This document shows positions 55,828-64,000 of a stretch of DNA of 64,000 nucleotides, one piece after another. Both the position numbers and the translations under genes were made by a program. This DNA is from Berkiella_A sp963976875. Lineage in GTDB: Bacteria > Pseudomonadota > Gammaproteobacteria > Berkiellales > Berkiellaceae. The notes under the pieces were generated by a model. It had not been told where the DNA came from, ran no database searches, and saw nothing but the letters and a program-made list of their open reading frames with translations. The stretch spans positions 1-64,000 of the forward strand of contig CAXBML010000013.1 of assembly GCA_963976875.1 (NCBI GenBank), read 5' to 3'. Every line of letters starts with the position of its first letter. Position 1 is the first letter of the stretch.

Positions 55828-57939
55828 TCAACCCTGTGGGTCTTTTATGATTTTATAGCTGACGCTTAAATTTAATTCTTGCATTTTTTCTTCAACATGC
55901 TGAATCATTTTCTTAGTCTCCATTTCATCTAGCAATCCCGACTCTACTAATTGTTTAATGATATTACGTTTTTTATACAACATAGAACGACTTGCAGCAT
56001 AAGTTTCGACCGTACTCAAAATCTCTGGAAATTTTAAGCGCATATTATTGATATGGGTAAAAGTTATTTTTTTATTTTTGTTTATTTCTTCAATAATATC
56101 ATTTGTTGTTTGAATGTCCGGAGCTATGGCTGGCAAAATTTTTATCATATCATCCTGGGCTTGTAAAAATCCTTTCGCAATTTCATAGCCTATGGATAAA
56201 CGTAAAAAGGAGTAATCTGATATGTGTGAACCCAAAATAGGTATGTTTTTGAATTTCACTAAAATATTTGGAAGCGTCCAAAAACGCACCAAACTCGGAC
56301 GTGGTGAAATAGTCAAACCATCATCCAACGCATGCTCAACAGACTTGACTAATAGTCTTGTTGCCGTGTTGCCTAGCATACCACTATTTAACTGTGACCA
56401 ATAATTTCTTTTTTCTATTTCTAGTATACGTTTTTGACATGCTTTAACCAAATCTTCTTCTCTGACTTGAAGTAAAGCAGCCCCCTCCTCTCTAATATCT
56501 ACTGTATTAATAGCATCATCTATTCCCGCAGCAGATTCTACCTTTGACCAATCTGCGTCTTGCAAAATGTCATTTTCTTTTAGTACTGGATAGTACTCTC
56601 TCAAAGCCTCATCAATTTTAAGTTTAGCCCTTCTAACTGTTAAAAATCTGGCGGTTGATAGCTTGTCTAAATCTAACCATTTTATGACTGACAGCATTGT
56701 TGTACCATTGATCACAATTGTTAAAATAACAATACCGGCTGTAAAGAATAAAATCTGATCGCCTAGTTCAGCTGAAAACCTAGGATCTTGAATGAAAGCA
56801 AGCGCCAAGGTCAACCCAACAACCCCTCTTAAGCCACCCCACGTTAAAACAATCGCTTTAGATTGGTCAAAATCAGTACTGAGCCTCTTTAAGACTGGGT
56901 AAAACAAACCAATGGAAAAAGCCCGAACCAACATCAAAATAATATACAAAACACCTAACATTAGCCACATTTCAAGATTATTAAAGCCAACCCTATGTCC
57001 AATAACAATTCCCACAATTAGAAATATAATTGTTTCTGCCATATAGCTCATCATGCCCCAAAATCGATGTAAAAAACCTGAAACTTCAGGAGATACTTTA
57101 GTACGACCATACCCAGCTAATACTATGGCAGAAGTGACAACTGCAACAACCCCCGAAACGTGAAATACATGCTCTGCGATTAAAAATGAGGAAAATGCGC
57201 AAATAATTGAAATTGATATTTCAATCATGGGATCATTAAAGACCCTGCTCCACCAAAAGATAGTCACCAATCCTATTATGAAGCCTATAAACATACCTGA
57301 GCACACCACGATGATAAACTCTACAGCGACATTCGACAATGAGAATGAAAGCTCAGGGTTGGTTGCTAAGAAATAGAAAATTGAGAAAAATACAATGGCA
57401 GTACCATCATTTAATAAAGATTCACCTTCAATAAGTGTCTCTAACCTTTTGCCAGAGCTAATTTCTTTTAACAGAGCCACAACAGCAACAGGATCGGTCG
57501 CACTAATTAATGCAGCAAACATTAGACATATAGGCCAGGTCCAATCCCAAGGAAAAATATACTTTATAATCCCAGCTGTTAACGTGATGCAAATAATGAG
57601 TGTTGGTACAGCTAATATCGAAATTTGCGTAAATAATCTTTTAAAAACATGAGTATCAAGAGAAAAAGCAGATTCAAAAATTAATATGGGTAAAAATATG
57701 AATAATACTAATTTCGGTTCAATCTCACCTACGAGGGCACTTATTTGCACCAATAAATTAGTAGGGTGAGAAGCTGTTAAAAAGTTACCAAGCAAACCCA
57801 TTAAAAGGCCAATAGCTAATAACACCACAGTGTAGGGTACATTAGATTTTTTAAGAAACTGCCTCGTTATTCCGCCAATAAATAATGAACAAGAGATAAA
57901 TGTTAGAATCAATATGCCTGTATGGCTACTCTCTAGCAT
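55828..57939 (-). CDS. CPA1-type Na+/H+ antiporter with long cytoplasmic tail
   Basis: A 703-residue antiporter. The N-terminal 410 residues form a membrane domain with about twelve spans, including FLPILIFESAFSLD, ISATDPVAVVALLKE and EGESLLNDGTAIVFF, the family signatures with the ion-binding Asp. The remaining 290 residues are cytoplasmic and charged, as in eukaryotic NHE/SOS1-like and some bacterial proteins, and probably regulate transport. Upstream, 57940-58961 holds no intact gene. Confidence 0.9.
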   Translation of the reverse strand: MLESSHTGILILTFISCSLFIGGITRQFLKKSNVPYTVVLLAIGLLMGLLGNFLTASHPTNLLVQISALVGEIEPKLVLFIFLPILIFESAFSLDTHVFKRLFTQISILAVPTLIICITLTAGIIKYIFPWDWTWPICLMFAALISATDPVAVVALLKEISSGKRLETLIEGESLLNDGTAIVFFSIFYFLATNPELSFSLSNVAVEFIIVVCSGMFIGFIIGLVTIFWWSRVFNDPMIEISISIICAFSSFLIAEHVFHVSGVVAVVTSAIVLAGYGRTKVSPEVSGFLHRFWGMMSYMAETIIFLIVGIVIGHRVGFNNLEMWLMLGVLYIILMLVRAFSIGLFYPVLKRLSTDFDQSKAIVLTWGGLRGVVGLTLALAFIQDPRFSAELGDQILFFTAGIVILTIVINGTTMLSVIKWLDLDKLSTARFLTVRRAKLKIDEALREYYPVLKENDILQDADWSKVESAAGIDDAINTVDIREEGAALLQVREEDLVKACQKRILEIEKRNYWSQLNSGMLGNTATRLLVKSVEHALDDGLTISPRPSLVRFWTLPNILVKFKNIPILGSHISDYSFLRLSIGYEIAKGFLQAQDDMIKILPAIAPDIQTTNDIIEEINKNKKITFTHINNMRLKFPEILSTVETYAASRSMLYKKRNIIKQLVESGLLDEMETKKMIQHVEEKMQELNLSVSYKIIKDPQG

Positions 57940-58079
57940 TTCATTATCCTTTCTATTATTTTATTGTTGGTGTGATGGTGCTGTTAAATTTAACATCAAA
58001 CTTTCATAATATAAAACTTGATTGCAAATTAGTTTGCTAGACAACCTAACATTAAGTAGCATCTTTTATATTTTGTCCA

Positions 58080-58337
58080 TCAACTATATGAGAAATTGGT
58101 TGCGTTTTTTACACGAGACAAAGTCTTATTTGCTTCCTTGTCTTCCCTTGCCGTTTTGTGGATATGATAGATAATCAGTTGTTCGCCATTGGAATTAAAT
58201 AACTTTTCCTGTTCAATCTCTCTATAATTACAAATACCGAATAACATTGAATCTATTGCTCAGAAATATTCCCAAACAAGCAACTTTAATGGCTTGACAC
58301 CCTCTAATAAAAGCTCAACATAAAAGGGACAATTTAC
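58080..58337 (-). pseudogene. Decayed unknown gene with in-frame stop
   Basis: On the minus strand, 86 codons between the stop ending at 58338 and the stop at 58080 read coherently apart from one TGA in the middle: VELLLEGVKPLKLLVWEYF then stop, AIDSMLFGICNYREIEQE, and KTAREDKEANKTLSRVK. Coherent sequence on both sides of a single stop suggests a recently broken gene. The part after the stop could also be an intact 55-residue frame from ATG 58247. Family not recognised. Confidence 0.4.
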
Positions 58338-58961
58338 TCATATATTTGGACGTTCAAGTGACAAAAAAAAAACAAGAGGCATTTATTAATGATATTTTTA
58401 CATAGTTAGGAAGTCAAAAACGCACCGGTAAAACTTCTGAAGATCAAATGCGCTTAATATCAATAGGGTCAAAATAGCTATCATAGTATAATGTTTTTGA
58501 GCCACACATTGATGTCACCTGATCAGTTTACATTTCACTTGAAACTTACTGCATTTTATCTTGATAAGAACAACTCATATTAATAAAACGCTTACTGAAG
58601 TATTCTCAATAAATTCTCTTATCAGCGTCTCATTAAAATGACTGCAATACATCTCAGATAAAATAATTTATCACCCCTTATCTTTTATTAATTTCACTTT
58701 ATATTCATAAATCAACCAGTAAGTTTATATAAAGCGCTATATATAGACTAGCCAGCATTTATTTAGTTACTCGACTATGTTTCTCATTAAAAAATAATCG
58801 TGCATCAAGGATTTCTCAGATAAATGGTTGTTTTAAGAAGATTGATGGTAGTTGGAAAACTATCATCTTTTGTCGCCTTTATTTACAATATCTCTTCTTT
58901 TGGGGACATAGCGTCATCAAAAAATACGTTTATATAATTATCATGCATAAGAGGTTTTACT
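58338..58961. other. Gene-free AT-rich region upstream of peptide gene
   Basis: About 620 bp. A short plus-strand frame from GTG 58358 to 58477 with one stop (QEAFINDIFT, stop, LGSQKRTGKTSEDQMRL) may be another remnant. The 300 bp before 58962 are very AT-rich, have no open frame, and probably carry the promoter of the double-glycine peptide gene; I assign no boxes. Confidence 0.4.
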
Positions 58962-59189
58962 ATGCAACAACTAACCAATCTTCAATTATCACAAGTTTCT
59001 GGTGGCGTAGCGCAAGAAGTTCAAGAATTTGTTCCTGCTGCAATTCCTGGTTATGAATTAATCGGTTGGCAGCAAGTACTAACAGGGTTTGACACCACCT
59101 CATGGGAAGAAAAAGGATGGTTTTTCACCTCATATCATGTTGAAAAAACACCTATATATGAATTCACGCCAATTTTTGCAGGCATGTAA
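58962..59189 (+). CDS. Double-glycine leader peptide, bacteriocin-like precursor
   Basis: A 75-residue precursor. The first 15 residues, MQQLTNLQLSQVSGG, match the double-glycine leader of class II bacteriocins and other C39-peptidase/ABC-exported peptides (LSxxxLxxVSGG type, Gly-Gly cleavage). The predicted core is about 60 residues, aromatic and acidic (VAQEVQEF, GWQQVLTGFD, SWEEKGWFFTS) and lacks Cys. No exporter or peptidase gene is in the window. It is immediately upstream, 30 bp, of the 296-residue His/Pro-rich gene on the same strand. Confidence 0.72.
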   Translation: MQQLTNLQLSQVSGGVAQEVQEFVPAAIPGYELIGWQQVLTGFDTTSWEEKGWFFTSYHVEKTPIYEFTPIFAGM

Positions 59190-59219
59190 TTAATAGACAA
59201 CATTAAAAAGGAAAAACAA

Positions 59220-60110
59220 ATGCTATCCAAAAAACAAATAAGCAATGTGTCTATACTGTCGATGAGTATTGCAGCATTAGTAGCAGTTACAGCACCACCG
59301 GCAGCAAGTACTTTATTAGTATTCACTTCCGCTTTTGCGATATCTGCTATGGCTTTATCTCTGATAACCTCTATTGCAAATAGAATGGCAGAAAGTGATT
59401 CTAACGAGTTTTTTAGCAGTCCAAATGCTGATGCTCCACTCAATAGAACAGTTCATCTTGTTCATCAAAAGCCCTCCCCAAAAGTGACTCATGTTGTTCA
59501 TCATCACACAGTTCCAACCGACGTCCATGGCGTTCGTCATAATCCTACGCCAATGGCTGCCTATGAGCGTCATCAAAGGCGTGCTCCAACCACTGTTCAT
59601 ACCGTTCGGCAGAGTCAACCGCCTGGGCATAGGGTTAATAAAAATCCCTTGACCACAGCCGCTGGAACAAGGATACCTGAAAGTGCCAGCAATATTCATA
59701 GACTGGTCACGACAAAACCTAACGCCCGTAAAGCCCGTGAGCAAAAAGAAGGAATCAGTGGAGGACAACATCATGCGACAGCAACAGGAACAAAAATTCC
59801 GGATGCTGCTACCAATATTAAGAGAGTGATAAGCACACCAACAACCACCGCTAGGGTTGCGCCTGTTGTTTCCGCAGAAAAAAAGACATTGACCCAACAA
59901 GGCAAAAGTGTTGCTGCAGAATCTTCGACAAGAGAACATGGTCAATCTTTTATCAGTGAAAACGTTATAGTTACAGGAAGAAAGGTTATCACACCTCAAG
60001 CAGATACATTGCGCTCACAAAGAAGTGCCCCTAAAGCAGCAACCCCAGCTACTGTTGATACTGCTAATAAATTATCTGGTAACGTAATAATTAGGCAACG
60101 TAAAACTTAA
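59220..60110 (+). CDS. Membrane-anchored His/Pro/Thr-rich protein
   Basis: A 296-residue protein. Two hydrophobic segments at the N-terminus (about 9-30 and 33-50, VFTSAFAISAMALSLITSIA) anchor it, followed by a low-complexity tail rich in His, Pro, Thr and Val (KVTHVVHHHTVPTDVHGV, HRVNKNPLTTAAG) and two related pieces TAAGTRIPESASNIHRLVTT and TATGTKIPDAATNIKRVIST, a short internal repeat. A ribosome-binding site AAGGAAAAAC precedes ATG 59220. It follows the double-glycine peptide gene with a 30-bp gap, so both are likely one transcript. Function unknown; a cognate partner or immunity-like protein is possible (inference). Confidence 0.7.
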   Translation: MLSKKQISNVSILSMSIAALVAVTAPPAASTLLVFTSAFAISAMALSLITSIANRMAESDSNEFFSSPNADAPLNRTVHLVHQKPSPKVTHVVHHHTVPTDVHGVRHNPTPMAAYERHQRRAPTTVHTVRQSQPPGHRVNKNPLTTAAGTRIPESASNIHRLVTTKPNARKAREQKEGISGGQHHATATGTKIPDAATNIKRVISTPTTTARVAPVVSAEKKTLTQQGKSVAAESSTREHGQSFISENVIVTGRKVITPQADTLRSQRSAPKAATPATVDTANKLSGNVIIRQRKT

Positions 60111-60119
60111 TCCCAAATA

Positions 60120-60153
60120 TTTCCAGAGACTGGTATATGCCTATCTCTGGAAA
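60120..60153. terminator. Strong hairpin after the His/Pro-rich gene
   Basis: TTTCCAGAGA-14 nt-TCTCTGGAAA is a perfect 10-bp stem 10 bp after the stop. It has no T-tract on the plus strand, so it may be a transcript-stabilising or factor-dependent terminator hairpin. Confidence 0.55.
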
Positions 60154-60246
60154 CAAATACATTGGATATAATATACATACGAAAACTTAGCTAGTTGTAA
60201 CATTTTGGAATGGATGAGATGAAGCATCCATAAATATAAATCGGCA

Positions 60247-61938
60247 TCAATAATTTGACTTAATATTACAAATTTTCGATGGCTTACTATAATAGTAACC
60301 TTGAACAATATGACATCCATGCTGCTTTAAAAATTCAAGTTGTGACTCTGTTTCCACACCCTCAGCCATTACTTTCAGGCCAAAATTATTTGATAAGTTA
60401 ATAATACATTTTATCAAAGGACTCATACAGTTTAAATCAGAAATAAAATCCTTATCAATTTTTAAAGCGGTAATTGGTAGATGAATCAATTTCTCCAAAG
60501 AAGAGCCACCTTTGCCAAAATCATCAATACTGACCTCAAAGCCTGCTTCCTTTAGTTTCGATAAATTTTCCATAACCTTGGTGTTATTATCAGAAACAGC
60601 ATTTTCACATATTTCCAGATTAATGTTTTTAGCGTTTAATTTATGCTTTTTTACAACTTCATCTACTTGGCTAAAAAACATTTTATCCGCTAGTTGAATA
60701 GTAGATATATTAATAAGTAAATTAATATTATTATCTTCAAAACTTTGCCATTCTTTGAATTCAAGACAGGCTTGCTGGATAACCCACATTCCTATATTTT
60801 TGATAAGACCTGATCCTTCTGCTAACTGAATAATTTCAAGTGGTGATATCTGCTTATAATCTGGATGGTCCCATCTTAACAATGCTTCCAGCCCAACAAT
60901 GGCATTGGAATTCATGTCTATTTGGGTTTGAAACAGTAACCTTAACTGATCATATTCAATTGCCTTGTTGAGTTCAGATTGAATTTTATTGCGAAAAGAT
61001 ATTTCAACATTAATTTCATTCGAATGAAATTTGTATGTTCCTTTTCCTGATAATTTAGCTATATACATAGCCAAATCAGCTGATTTTAATAGTGATTCAA
61101 AAGTATCACCACTTTCTGGAAAACAAGCAATACCAATGCTAGCATTGATGTTAAGTTCATGCCCCTTAATCTTATAGGGGGCAGACAGAATATTAATAAT
61201 ATCTTCAGCTTTCTTTCCAAGCAACGGACTTTGACTTGCATCTGGTAATAAAACAGCAAATTCATCTCCGCCAAAACGAGCAATTATATCCTCTTCTCTA
61301 AAATTAGATTTTAATCGAGTTGCCACCTCGATCAATAAACTGTCTCCCATATCATGTCCAAATGTATCGTTAACATACTTAAAATGATCTAAGTCTAAAA
61401 ACATGACTGAAAAACTTTTCTTATGGCGCTTACTGCTCGAAAGTGCATTTTTAGTACAAGTCTCAAAATGACTTCTATTGACAAGCCCTGTTAAGTGGTC
61501 ATGACTGGCAACAAACTTTATTTGTTGGTGACTAACTTCAATTTTTTTTAAATTTTCCTGTTGTTTTATGCAATCAGAGATAGTTTTACAGAAATATTCA
61601 TCCGACAAGTCGCCTTTAGTTAGATAATCCTTTGCTCCAAGCTTTAATGAATTAATCGCAATCGTTTCATCACTTTGACCGGTCATAATAATAATGGGAA
61701 TGTCTTTAAGTGTCTCATTTTCTCTAAAAGCCCGAATAAAATCATCCCCAGTATAGTCTGGCAAATGATAATCTAACAAAAGGCAGTGTAAATTAGAGCC
61801 CTCAGCAATTTTCAAAGCATCGCGACCTGTACTCGCCTCAAGAATATCATAAGTACCAAGTTCACTATTGCGCAATAAATTCCGTTTGAAATTTATGCGA
61901 TCAATTTGGTCGTCATCAACCACTAATATAGTGTACAT
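60247..61938 (-). CDS. Response regulator REC-GGDEF-EAL, c-di-GMP metabolism
   Basis: A 563-residue protein. Receiver (about 1-120) with DDDQIDR and phospho-acceptor Asp in LLLDYHLPD; GGDEF domain (about 150-310) with FGGDEFAVLLPD and RxxD site REED five residues before it; EAL domain (about 325-560) with GLEALLRW, LEICENA, SIDDFGKG, LKIDKDFI and EGVETE. Both active sites look intact, so it could make and break cyclic-di-GMP depending on phosphorylation. Third gene of the CHASE-kinase operon, preceded by the tandem 8-bp repeat that separates it from the REC gene. Confidence 0.92.
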   Translation of the reverse strand: MYTILVVDDDQIDRINFKRNLLRNSELGTYDILEASTGRDALKIAEGSNLHCLLLDYHLPDYTGDDFIRAFRENETLKDIPIIIMTGQSDETIAINSLKLGAKDYLTKGDLSDEYFCKTISDCIKQQENLKKIEVSHQQIKFVASHDHLTGLVNRSHFETCTKNALSSSKRHKKSFSVMFLDLDHFKYVNDTFGHDMGDSLLIEVATRLKSNFREEDIIARFGGDEFAVLLPDASQSPLLGKKAEDIINILSAPYKIKGHELNINASIGIACFPESGDTFESLLKSADLAMYIAKLSGKGTYKFHSNEINVEISFRNKIQSELNKAIEYDQLRLLFQTQIDMNSNAIVGLEALLRWDHPDYKQISPLEIIQLAEGSGLIKNIGMWVIQQACLEFKEWQSFEDNNINLLINISTIQLADKMFFSQVDEVVKKHKLNAKNINLEICENAVSDNNTKVMENLSKLKEAGFEVSIDDFGKGGSSLEKLIHLPITALKIDKDFISDLNCMSPLIKCIINLSNNFGLKVMAEGVETESQLEFLKQHGCHIVQGYYYSKPSKICNIKSNY

Positions 61939-61955
61939 ATTATTTATCCTTTATA

Positions 61956-62010
61956 ACTGCATTACTGCATTACTGCATTACTGCATTACTGCATTACTGC
62001 ATTACTGCAT
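61956..62010. repeat. Tandem 8-bp repeat (ACTGCATT), 7 copies
   Basis: Seven adjacent copies of ACTGCATT (the last lacks one base). They lie between the REC gene and the REC-GGDEF-EAL gene and overlap the last codons and stop of the REC gene. The 8-bp period does not preserve frame and would also alter the spacing before the downstream ribosome-binding site, so copy number could tune expression. Confidence 0.95.
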
Positions 62011-62415
62011 GATTTTACTATCACTAGCCAAAGATAAATGTTTTTCTTCCAAAGGCTTTACAATGTAGTCCAAAACAGCAAACTGTTTTGCTTGCTCAAT
62101 ATCTTTCTTTCGATCGGATGTAGTCAAGATAACAATAGGAATATGCCTTAAATTATCATTCTCGCGACAATATTTTAAAAAATCAAACCCATTAATTTTA
62201 GGCATATTAATATCCAGCATAATTAGACCAGGGAAGCGCTCTTTGTTTTTTGCTTGATATTTTGAAAGTTTTAATATTGCATCGCACCCATCATGTGCAA
62301 AAAGAAGTCGATCGATTATTTTATGTTTTTCAAACAATCTCACAACACATTCTCTATCAATATCATCATCTTCAACCAATAAAATATTGGGGAAATCTAA
62401 AACTGACACACTCAT
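62002..62415 (-). CDS. Single-domain response regulator
   Basis: A stand-alone receiver of 137 residues from ATG 62415, preceded by GGAGAG; the longer frame from 62460 overlaps the kinase gene and is less likely. Seen: ILLVEDDDIDRE (acidic pocket), LIMLDINMPKINGF (phospho-Asp), ILTTSDR and YIVKP (Lys). It resembles Rcp1-type regulators that receive phosphate from CHASE or phytochrome-like kinases. It sits 10 bp after the kinase stop. Its C-terminus ends inside the tandem 8-bp repeat. Confidence 0.9.
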   Translation of the reverse strand: MSVSVLDFPNILLVEDDDIDRECVVRLFEKHKIIDRLLFAHDGCDAILKLSKYQAKNKERFPGLIMLDINMPKINGFDFLKYCRENDNLRHIPIVILTTSDRKKDIEQAKQFAVLDYIVKPLEEKHLSLASDSKIMQ

Positions 62416-62425
62416 ATTCTCTCCG

Positions 62426-64000
62426 TCATATTGGCCAACTAAAATAAAATTTTGTACCATACCCTTCTTGCGATTCTAACCAAATCTCGCCACCGTTTTC
62501 TTCTATAATTTTTTTCACAATAGAGAGTCCAACGCCAGTACTCTCAAATTCATCTTTAGAGTGTAAAGTATGGAACAGTTCGAATATTTTACTGTGAAAT
62601 TGCTGGTTAATACCTGGTCCGTTATCCTGAATAATAAATTCCATCTTATTCTGATAATAAATATGACTAATTTCTATGATAGTTTGTTCTTTGTTATTAT
62701 ACTTGACTGAATTTGAAATAAGGTTTTCCAGAACCTGTTTGAAATGCAGTGGAACACCACGGATGGCTGGTAATTTTGTATTGACTTGGATTTTTATTTT
62801 ATCATCTGAGCAATACTGTTCTTTAATGTCTTTTATAATAGAAAGTGTTTGTATTTCTTCAAGATCAGTTCGATCCATAAAGCCTACTTTCGAGTATTCT
62901 AAAATACCCTTAATTAAGTTATTCATGCGATCAACTCGAATTTTTAGCTTCGCGAAATGCTCTTTGGAGTTTCTATCTAGTAAATGTATTGAGTCTTCTT
63001 CAATCCACGTAACAATATTTTCAATACCTCTAAGTGGTGCTTTTAGATCATGAGATGTTACATAAGCAAACTGTTCCAACTCTTTATTTGATTTTTCGAG
63101 TTTAAGCGCCTTTTCAGATAAATCATATGTTATTGCTTTTGCATAACTAACCGCCTTCTTATTTGAGCGCGATAACATAAAAAACAATAATAAAATCATG
63201 AAGTCAATGGTCAAGCCTCCTAACAAAATAGTCAAGGGCTGTTTTGATTGAGCGTTAACTCTAAACTCCATATCACTATACAATTCAAAATCCCATACCC
63301 TACCATAAAAATCTATTGACAATGTTTTTTGGAATAAAGGATTAGGATCATATTTCATATTTGTGTTTTCAAAGTAAATTAAAGAATCACCATCTCTTAT
63401 ATTTACGCCAACATGTCTATCCTTACTTGATAGCGTACCATCCATTAACTTATTCACAACAAAGGGTGCATAAATAAGTCCTTTAAAATTTTTCATTACT
63501 CCATCGCTATTTTGATTTTTATCTGCATCATAAAATGGTACAAAAAATAAAAATCCGGGTTTTTTTTCTGAATCTTGTACTAAAGTAATTGGCCCTGTGA
63601 TAGTAGCTTTTCCACTTTCTTTGGCCTTAATCGCCGCATCGAAACGATTTTTCTCATGCCCCATATCTAAACCAACAGCGGCTTCATTACCACTCAATGG
63701 CTCAATAAAAGTAATAGGCAAATATACACTCTGTTTATGGGCTGGATGTATTTTAAAGTCAGGATTGTCTAATCTTTGATTTTTCAAAAATTCATTAACT
63801 GTTTCATGAGTATTATAAAAAATTACACCAATCCCATTAATTCCAGGATATTTTGTATCAATACTGATTGTCCTTGCAAAACGAGTCCATTCTTTTTTAG
63901 AAACTGATTCACTTGCATCAAACAATCCTGCGCCACTCCATAAAACACCCTCATACATTTCCATTCTTTCAGTAATTTGTTCTATCGTTTTATTAGCTTC
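62426..64000 (-). CDS. CHASE-domain sensor histidine kinase (5' end beyond window)
   Basis: The frame is open at the right edge of the window (codons ...ITERMEMYEGV continue upstream), so the gene is partial here; at least 520 residues are seen. The CHASE extracellular sensor region covers the N-terminal part (GAGLFDASESVSKKEW, YPGINGIGVIFY), then one membrane segment (LTILLGGLTIDFMILLLFFML), a coiled linker, HisKA with HDLKAPLRGIENIV (phospho-His) and HATPase_c with QVLENLISNSVKYNN, DNGPGIN and GVGLSIVKKI. It should autophosphorylate in response to an unknown ligand and pass phosphate to the adjacent REC gene, and perhaps to the REC-GGDEF-EAL protein. Confidence 0.92.
   Translation of the reverse strand, partial: EANKTIEQITERMEMYEGVLWSGAGLFDASESVSKKEWTRFARTISIDTKYPGINGIGVIFYNTHETVNEFLKNQRLDNPDFKIHPAHKQSVYLPITFIEPLSGNEAAVGLDMGHEKNRFDAAIKAKESGKATITGPITLVQDSEKKPGFLFFVPFYDADKNQNSDGVMKNFKGLIYAPFVVNKLMDGTLSSKDRHVGVNIRDGDSLIYFENTNMKYDPNPLFQKTLSIDFYGRVWDFELYSDMEFRVNAQSKQPLTILLGGLTIDFMILLLFFMLSRSNKKAVSYAKAITYDLSEKALKLEKSNKELEQFAYVTSHDLKAPLRGIENIVTWIEEDSIHLLDRNSKEHFAKLKIRVDRMNNLIKGILEYSKVGFMDRTDLEEIQTLSIIKDIKEQYCSDDKIKIQVNTKLPAIRGVPLHFKQVLENLISNSVKYNNKEQTIIEISHIYYQNKMEFIIQDNGPGINQQFHSKIFELFHTLHSKDEFESTGVGLSIVKKIIEENGGEIWLESQEGYGTKFYFSWPI

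Noticed and set aside
58080..58247. Intact 55-residue gene from ATG 58247
   Set aside because: The coherent reading frame continues upstream past one stop codon, so a broken longer gene is the better explanation.
60191..60202. Second Ter-like match (AGTTGTAAC)
   Set aside because: It matches the 3' half of the Ter core but the TATG half is absent, and a single partial match is expected by chance in AT-rich DNA.
61956..62010. CRISPR or attachment array
   Set aside because: An 8-bp unit without spacers is a simple tandem repeat.

Overview
The window looks like the chromosome of an AT-rich gammaproteobacterium of the Legionellales/Coxiella type, possibly an amoeba-associated one. The housekeeping genes are gammaproteobacterial: rpoS, the tamA/tamB pair, and the block thrS-infC-rpmI-rplT-pheS-pheT-ihfA followed by tRNA-Pro. 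They are interspersed with very large proteins of eukaryotic-like make-up (protein kinase domains, ankyrin repeats, a zeta-toxin-like kinase, permuted papain-like folds), as in Dot/Icm-secreting intracellular bacteria. The genus is my inference; no 16S gene is present.

Layout. 1-5.1 kb: a 1649-residue multidomain kinase with nine 8-residue repeats inside its kinase domain. 5.2-7.9 kb: pabB and an MFS transporter (minus strand). 8.2-16.0 kb: a fused ABC permease, its ATPase, tamA and tamB; a decayed gene fragment lies between tamA and tamB. 16.0-21.7 kb: a three-gene minus-strand operon headed by a 1520-residue kinase/ankyrin/zeta-toxin-like protein. 22.0-28.0 kb: rpoS, a MarR regulator, acnA and fumC. 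28.1-30.2 kb: a diguanylate cyclase response regulator, divergent from a Tus-like replication-terminator protein with a Ter-like core sequence between them. 30.3-34.2 kb: a glutamine-synthetase-like / aldehyde dehydrogenase / iron alcohol dehydrogenase operon that fits gamma-glutamylation of an amino alcohol. 35.6-40.5 kb: a degraded genomic island in tRNA-Pro(GGG), bounded by a 46-bp duplication, carrying a broken integrase, an AbiE type IV toxin-antitoxin pair and small unknown genes. 40.4-47.5 kb: tRNA-Pro and the translation operon. 47.7-53.6 kb: an HDOD protein, two Tyr-rich secreted proteins, a permuted papain-like protein, a fatty acid desaturase and an unknown protein. 53.7-57.9 kb: NhaA and a CPA1-type Na+/H+ antiporter. 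57.9-60.1 kb: an eroded stretch, then a double-glycine-leader peptide gene followed by a His/Pro-rich membrane-anchored protein. 60.2-64.0 kb: a CHASE histidine kinase (running off the window), a stand-alone receiver and a REC-GGDEF-EAL protein, with an 8-bp tandem repeat between the last two.

The points I think most deserve follow-up are the Tus-like protein with its Ter-like site, the zeta-toxin-like fusion operon with its SidE-PDE-like partner, and the double-glycine peptide pair. Others are the repeat insertion in the first kinase, the island with its paired GGTCCCC sites, and the paralogous Tyr-rich secreted proteins. Functions are inferred from sequence motifs read by eye; no database search was possible.
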